Shown here: in pieces, positions 59,245 to 64,000 of the stretch
Position numbering within the stretch: the stretch's first letter is position 1
How the letters are laid out: each line of letters opens with the position of its first letter
DNA from: Phytophthora colocasiae
Taxonomy: Eukaryota > Oomycota > Peronosporomycetes > Peronosporales > Peronosporaceae
Direction: 5' to 3'
NCBI GenBank assembly: GCA_018806915.1
Contig: JAGKQI010000101.1
Coordinates: 1,550,001-1,614,000, forward strand
DNA length: 64,000 bases
Position numbers and translations under genes: made by a program
The notes under the pieces: model-generated
Database searches by the model: none
Told to the model about the DNA's origin: nothing
The model's input: only the letters and a program-made list of their open reading frames with translations

Positions 59245-61533
59245 TCAGTGTTCCCGCAGCCGAGATAGAGCGGTATACTGTTGAGCGTGCAGCACTGATT
59301 CCAAAAAGAAATCCACAAGCGAAAGAGCAAAGGGACTTCTTCGCCAATTGATCAGCGAAAACTCAGGTTCTGCAGTGCTTCTCAGTACGACTGGATCGGT
59401 TGCTGCACACGCAATGGCTCCACAGAACTTGCGAAGAAGTCGACAATCGTTGTCACCAAACCGAGCGTCTCTCCACGCCGCCCTGTAAGAACAGACTGAT
59501 GACAGAGCATTCACTTGTTGGCTCACGTGCTCTTCGAGCTGGTAGGCTGTACGAAGCATTCTGTGCTGATCTTCAATTTGCTCGATTTCATCAGCCGAAA
59601 AATGATGCAGCAGACGCACGCGTTGTGCCTGAACATGAGCCGCGAAGTCTTGATTTCGCGTTTTACACAAAGCTAGTGGTAGAAACGGAGGCGCTGCGGT
59701 ATTTCGAATTGATGCTACGTTCTCGTTAGCGTCGCAGTCCAGCATAATTTGGTGTGCTTTAGCCATGATGGATACCGCAAAATTCGCCGTAGATTCCACG
59801 GCAGCTTGGCTGCACGTCGGGAAACTCTCCTCCAATTCGTTCACAGCACTTATCGCGAAGCTACCTTGCTCTTTCAAGAAGGAAAGTGTCGCGTCTCGAC
59901 TTAAAGAGAAAGGTCCACATTCAAAATTGTCCCCTTGGGCCATTGCAGCATTCTGCGACACTGTCAAGGGTCCAAGCGCACTTGTCATCGTAGCAACATC
60001 GGTCACAAGCTTGCCCACGTATTCACGTCGAGCTGGCCCTGATGCAGCGATAGGTACACGCAACATGTTGAGCGCAACGTTCACACGATCCATGATGCTG
60101 TTCACAGCCAGAACTGTGACCCACCACTCCTTTCCAGGGGCTCCAGCCGGTTGTGTTTCCTGAACGAACTTGACCAGACGTGCGCGGTTTGCAGCAAACC
60201 ATTTGAGCACATTTGCAATTGATCGCCACTGACCTTCTTCAAACTTAGGGCATACCTCCCCTTTCATTTCCCGAATCAGTGCTCGATGCCGACGAAAATG
60301 TCCAGTCAAGTCTGTTAATGCAGAAATGAAGCGCTGGTTGCACAGTCCATTGAATGAGTCCTGGATCGCCAGCTCAAGCTGCTGTGTCACGCTCCACTCA
60401 CAGTAAAAGGGAGCAATACAACCCTGTGCTAAACGATTCACAAATGCTCTTGCACAAATAGGCATCTTCGCAAATGGCTCAGAGGTTGTTACCCCAATAA
60501 GCTGCGATTTCCATCCAGGCGCCACAACGTCTAAACACTTCACCAGCGCGGTACTCTGGTGGTTGATAACTTGCTGCGAATCCTCTCGAACCGGGACCGA
60601 GATCAAATGAAAACTAAACAGTCGACCGTCACATTCAAAGCGCACTCGAACATCCAAGTAAGGCGAACCAGCTCCTTTTCCTTTGTCCAAAACGATAGCA
60701 AATGCCCACACACCACGCAGTGCATCCTTGAGCGTCTGGAAATTAGCGGCGCAAGCAACGCGACACAAACACGATAATTGCTGCTCTGTGAACGTCGATC
60801 CACTCAAGCTCGTATTCATTCCTGTTTCCTCAGCCGTCTTTTGGAAAAGCTGGACTACCTGACTGAACGAAAGACCCATTGACACGTACTTCAAGCACAT
60901 GTTAAACCTCAGCATCGAATCCACGCGCGCCAGATATCGCGACTCGTTTTCGTCAACTTCTGCGTCATTTAGGTCAGTTCTTGCTCCTCCCAGTAACGTG
61001 AAGGTCACTGGCACATTCCACGCGTTGCGATACTCGTCATTGGTTGTCTGGAACAGGATCCCAGCAATGAGTTCCTCCACAATATCTCTGTCAATCATAA
61101 ACGCCCTTGACTGTGCAGCTAGAGCATGCGCTTCTGTACTCGGCGCTGGTTCACTGATCATTGGCGTCATAGCCACAGCAACCTCTCCGGGCAAAACAAT
61201 ATCATCTCTTGCAGGTACTGACGAGAAGTAAACCCGTTTCTCTCCATCTCCAAGCTTCTGATACTCCTCCCAACGCATAGGATGCTGCTGTTCCATGTGT
61301 CGTTTCATATTATCAGGTCTCCAAGGGGCCGAGAAGCTGCGTATACGGCTGCTCTTCTTGCGTTTGGAACCCACCGTCTCCTCTCGCTCGAACGCCTGGC
61401 ACATGAGGCACACAGCCTTCGTCGGCAGCTGCGACAGTTCGTCACGCTCCGTCACAGCTACAGCATACTTAATCTCCCATCTAGGGCCAAACTTACGCTG
61501 GGAACCAGTCGTAGTCGGCGCCACCATCGACAT
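59245..61533 (-). CDS. BED-type zinc-finger protein, possibly hAT-transposase derived
   Basis: A 762-aa single-exon ORF from ATG 61533. N-terminus: KFGPRWEIKYAVAVTERDEL, then CLMCQAF...MKRHMEQQHP (residues about 40-85), a C2H2/BED-like finger that binds DNA. The long middle (FTLLGGARTDLNDAEVDENE, SLSGSTFTEQQLSCLCRVAC) and the end (FSLINWRRSPFALSLVDFFL) recall transposase-like proteins of the hAT group, but I see no clear catalytic triad, no flanking inverted repeats and no frame lesion. The gene may therefore be a domesticated member of an oomycete-expanded family. Function is unknown. Confidence 0.6.
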   Translation of the reverse strand: MSMVAPTTTGSQRKFGPRWEIKYAVAVTERDELSQLPTKAVCLMCQAFEREETVGSKRKKSSRIRSFSAPWRPDNMKRHMEQQHPMRWEEYQKLGDGEKRVYFSSVPARDDIVLPGEVAVAMTPMISEPAPSTEAHALAAQSRAFMIDRDIVEELIAGILFQTTNDEYRNAWNVPVTFTLLGGARTDLNDAEVDENESRYLARVDSMLRFNMCLKYVSMGLSFSQVVQLFQKTAEETGMNTSLSGSTFTEQQLSCLCRVACAANFQTLKDALRGVWAFAIVLDKGKGAGSPYLDVRVRFECDGRLFSFHLISVPVREDSQQVINHQSTALVKCLDVVAPGWKSQLIGVTTSEPFAKMPICARAFVNRLAQGCIAPFYCEWSVTQQLELAIQDSFNGLCNQRFISALTDLTGHFRRHRALIREMKGEVCPKFEEGQWRSIANVLKWFAANRARLVKFVQETQPAGAPGKEWWVTVLAVNSIMDRVNVALNMLRVPIAASGPARREYVGKLVTDVATMTSALGPLTVSQNAAMAQGDNFECGPFSLSRDATLSFLKEQGSFAISAVNELEESFPTCSQAAVESTANFAVSIMAKAHQIMLDCDANENVASIRNTAAPPFLPLALCKTRNQDFAAHVQAQRVRLLHHFSADEIEQIEDQHRMLRTAYQLEEHVSQQVNALSSVCSYRAAWRDARFGDNDCRLLRKFCGAIACAATDPVVLRSTAEPEFSLINWRRSPFALSLVDFFLESVLHAQQYTALSRLREH

Positions 61534-61719
61534 TATTAACACACTGAAAAGCAATAGTGATCAACACTCTTTATTATGTATCCATGTACCTATTATTAGG
61601 TACACCCGCTGTTTTTATACCCCCATCCCCATTTCTGTTCATAAAAGCTTCAGCCTTTGGACCTCCATTAGGCAGGCAGTTGGTATAATCGCCTTCCCTG
61701 GACGTCCAGGCCCTGGGCA

Positions 61720-63665
61720 ATGGAGTCGCGGCGCAAGCGGGTGGAGCAAAAGGGCCGCTTTACTATCACTGAAATCATCTCTGGGTCGCCCTACTCGCCG
61801 CGGCTGTCATCGTCCTCGTTCCAGGACGACGAGGTGTCCGTCGCGGACTTTCCAGCGACCGACGACGCTCCGACATCTAACGGCAGCTCCCGCGAGGTGG
61901 CAACGATCCAGCCCCAGTCTGCGCTTCCCCAGCAGATTAAGGTCGTGGAGACTCATGATATCGATAGCCCCGCTGTGATTGCTGCGGTGAACACTGTTTT
62001 AAAGACGGAAGAGCTGCCAGAGACGTCTACGCAACCTCCAGAGATGGTCTTGGTGCCTGCAGCACCGATAGAATCTAGCCTCATCATTGCACCTGATGTA
62101 CGTATTGTTTTTATAGTATTGTATTGCTAAAGTTGTACGAGAAATACTGACATGGAACGATTCTAGGTGGAAGCTTCGGTGGTGGAAGCTGTGTGTGAGG
62201 TGTCGACCCCGACGGCTGCAAGTGCTGCGGCAGTTCCAGGATCTCCATCGCGGAAGTACTCGTCTCCCAAGAAAAGTCGCGATGGAGTGCAACGCGCTCG
62301 CCGGTTCGTTTCTCTAGTCGTGTGGTCGCTTCGCGTCAACGCTCCTTCCAGAAAATTTTGACTCACTGGTGTCTGTTTTACAGAGTAAAGCGCAGAGGAC
62401 GATTCACCATTATTGAATTAGCGTCGGACTCGCCCACCTCCAGGAAGAACGACGACGTAAGTCATTCTGTCTTGAGCTCGAGGTAGAATTGAAGTTGAGA
62501 TACTAAGCCTACGCTTTCTGTCTTGAGCAGTTGTACGACCATCGCTTCGTAACCACGACATCGATCGGAGGAGCTTCTGTTGGAAGTGTCCCGGAGCAAC
62601 TCAGCCGCAACTTCGACGGCTTAGAGCGTCGTACAAAGCCCAAGCGCTCGACTCGCTCTATGCCTCGACTCCGACAAACGTCGTTAATGCGCCGCTCGCG
62701 TCGACGTAGCGAGAGTCCAACACGCGAGTTTATCGAATCTGTGGACATGGTGGACCCCAGCGGGAATCAGCAGCAGCAGCAAGAAGCGACAGCATATGCA
62801 AAACTTCAAGCTCTGCCAACAGTTGAAAGCGTGGGCTCACTGTCTAATGGCCTTACTGATGGCACACTCACTACTTCCCCCAACCAAGCAGTGACAAGCT
62901 TGGTCATCCCTGACAGTAGCGACACTTCAACTGCTACGATATCGCCGACTTCTGTTCGACCAGTGACACCATCGTCACAGCTTATGACACTCTCCGAGAC
63001 TAATGGCAGCGTCGTAAATCTGCCTCAATCGTCGATTTCGATCTCGACTGCCCAATTCCTGCAGCAACAGCAGACAATTGCCTCGCTCATCCGACAGCAA
63101 CACGATCTGAAACAGATCATTAGCGTTCTTCAAGAACAGCAGCAGCAGCTCATGACTATTCCGTCTCAGATCAACGAGCTCAAGCGCCAAAGAGCAGGGG
63201 TGTACGTTATATCTCGATAGCTATCTTCTGCTTTTGCTCATATGTTTATTGTTTGAATGCAGCAACAGTGGTGAGACCCGAGACGAAGAAATGGTACGTT
63301 TAGTATTGAGCTTTTTTTTATATTTACTATTCTCAAGCTAATTTGCTTGTCTTGCTTAGAGAAAACTTTATCTGAAAGCAGATAAATTGACTCGAGCCAA
63401 CGAATCTCTGCATTCGCTCATCAACGCGGCGGAGCGAGAGGCGCGTCATCGAACCTTGGAAATAGAGTGTTTGTCGGAAGAGAACGACGAGCTCCGTCAC
63501 CGCTGTGGCCAACTTGAATCACGCTACATGGACGAGCGCAAGCAATGCTTCGTGCTGGAGGAAGAACTCCAGCGTCTGCGCATGTTGTCTCTAACTCAGC
63601 AAGAGCAGCAGCTTCGTCACCAGCAACAGCAGACCCAAAAACTCAACTCTAGTGCTGCAGTGTAA
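61720..63665 (+). CDS. Coiled-coil protein with repeated GRFTI motif, function unknown
   Basis: Six exons: 61720-62097, 62167-62303, 62384-62456, 62531-63201, 63263-63293, 63360-63665, totalling 1596 bp (531 aa); all introns are 61-80 bp, GT..AG. The start RRKRVEQKGRFTITEIISGS and a later VKRRGRFTIIELASDSPTSR repeat one motif (K/R-GRFTI-E-SPS/T). The middle is Ser/Thr-rich and basic, with Gln runs. The C-terminal third (LRQQHDLKQIISVLQEQQ-like, then KLYLKADKLTRANESLHSL, ECLSEENDELRHRCGQLESR) is heptad-rich coiled coil. It is probably a scaffold or regulatory protein, perhaps phosphorylated at the SP/TP sites; I recognise no family. Confidence 0.75.
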
Positions 63666-64000
63666 AAGTTCTTTTTGCAGATTTGGTTGTCAGTGTCTTC
63701 AAAATTCCACACTAAAGTTTTCATTTTCAAAGCAGTGCCTGGTCGCAGAGAGAATTGAATTACCCAGGCCTTGTCCAATTCAGTATTACACGGAATTGGC
63801 TGTAGTTGCTGCAGTAGTAATAATCTCAATACAACACGCTGCAATAATAAAAGCGGCCGCAATAACTGCAATATGAATTAATGCTCCTGCTCGCTACCAA
63901 CTGATGCCAATGTCGTTACATCCCACATATTCCTGTTCGCACGAAGAAACATGACGAGATCAAAATTCGCTGGGAGCATACAAGTGCGTTGGGGGGTGAG
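63666..64000. other. 3' flank without recognised gene
   Basis: AT-rich sequence after the coiled-coil gene with only short ORFs on either strand; probably 3' UTR and intergenic DNA. Confidence 0.6.

Noticed and set aside
61655..61692. Second tRNA-like head (ACCTCCATTAG...CAGTTGGTATAAT) upstream of the coiled-coil gene
   Set aside because: The A-box is interrupted and no B-box follows; the resemblance to 58647 is suggestive of a SINE relic but too short to call.
1..64000. CRISPR arrays, operons or bacterial-type signals
   Set aside because: Introns, LTR retrotransposons and Inr/FPR promoters show eukaryotic nuclear DNA; no regularly spaced direct-repeat array was seen.

Overview
This is nuclear DNA from an oomycete, most probably Phytophthora or a close relative. 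The evidence is short GT..AG introns of roughly 55-90 bp, an oomycete-type Inr/FPR core promoter (TTCACTTTCCATTTGG-like) in front of several genes, strongly GC3-biased housekeeping ORFs, and Ty3/gypsy, Copia, PIF/Harbinger and piggyBac-like elements. The species cannot be fixed from the sequence alone.

The left 50.8 kb is a segmental amplification. Three head-to-tail units (about 1-5204, 5205-12392, 12393-30280) each hold a reversed, 5'-truncated PEP carboxykinase (PEPCK) fragment, two oppositely oriented pieces of a TTI2-like gene, an AT-rich spacer and a forward GH17 glucanase/lectin gene. The third unit is swollen by a Ty3/gypsy element, a Copia element, a 163-bp MITE, a piggyBac-like element and a 263-bp insertion. 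Its right end (about 28545-32227) is repeated in inverted orientation at 34321-50824, around a 2.1-kb mosaic spacer. In the inverted arm both genes have otherwise open reading frames, but each is cut by a Ty3/gypsy element with 5-bp target duplications. None of the six PEPCK copies in the window is uninterrupted. Two of the four GH17 copies are open (436 and 432 aa).

The right 13 kb is ordinary single-copy genome: a coilin-like gene (-), malate synthase (+, nine exons), an LSH/DDM1-type chromatin remodeller (-), a small candidate secreted protein (+), a BED-type zinc-finger protein (-), and a six-exon coiled-coil protein (+) of unknown function.

Two observations deserve most attention, both in the Ty3/gypsy element at 43005-49847. 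One is a textbook -1 ribosomal frameshift signal between gag and pol: an A_AAA_AAC slippery heptamer, an 8-nt spacer and a perfect 8-bp stem. The other is a 221-codon ORF on the strand opposite to gag-pol, between integrase and the 3' LTR, with its own Inr/FPR-like sequence. Many single-base indels separate near-identical copies here, so some apparent frameshifts could be draft-sequence errors.
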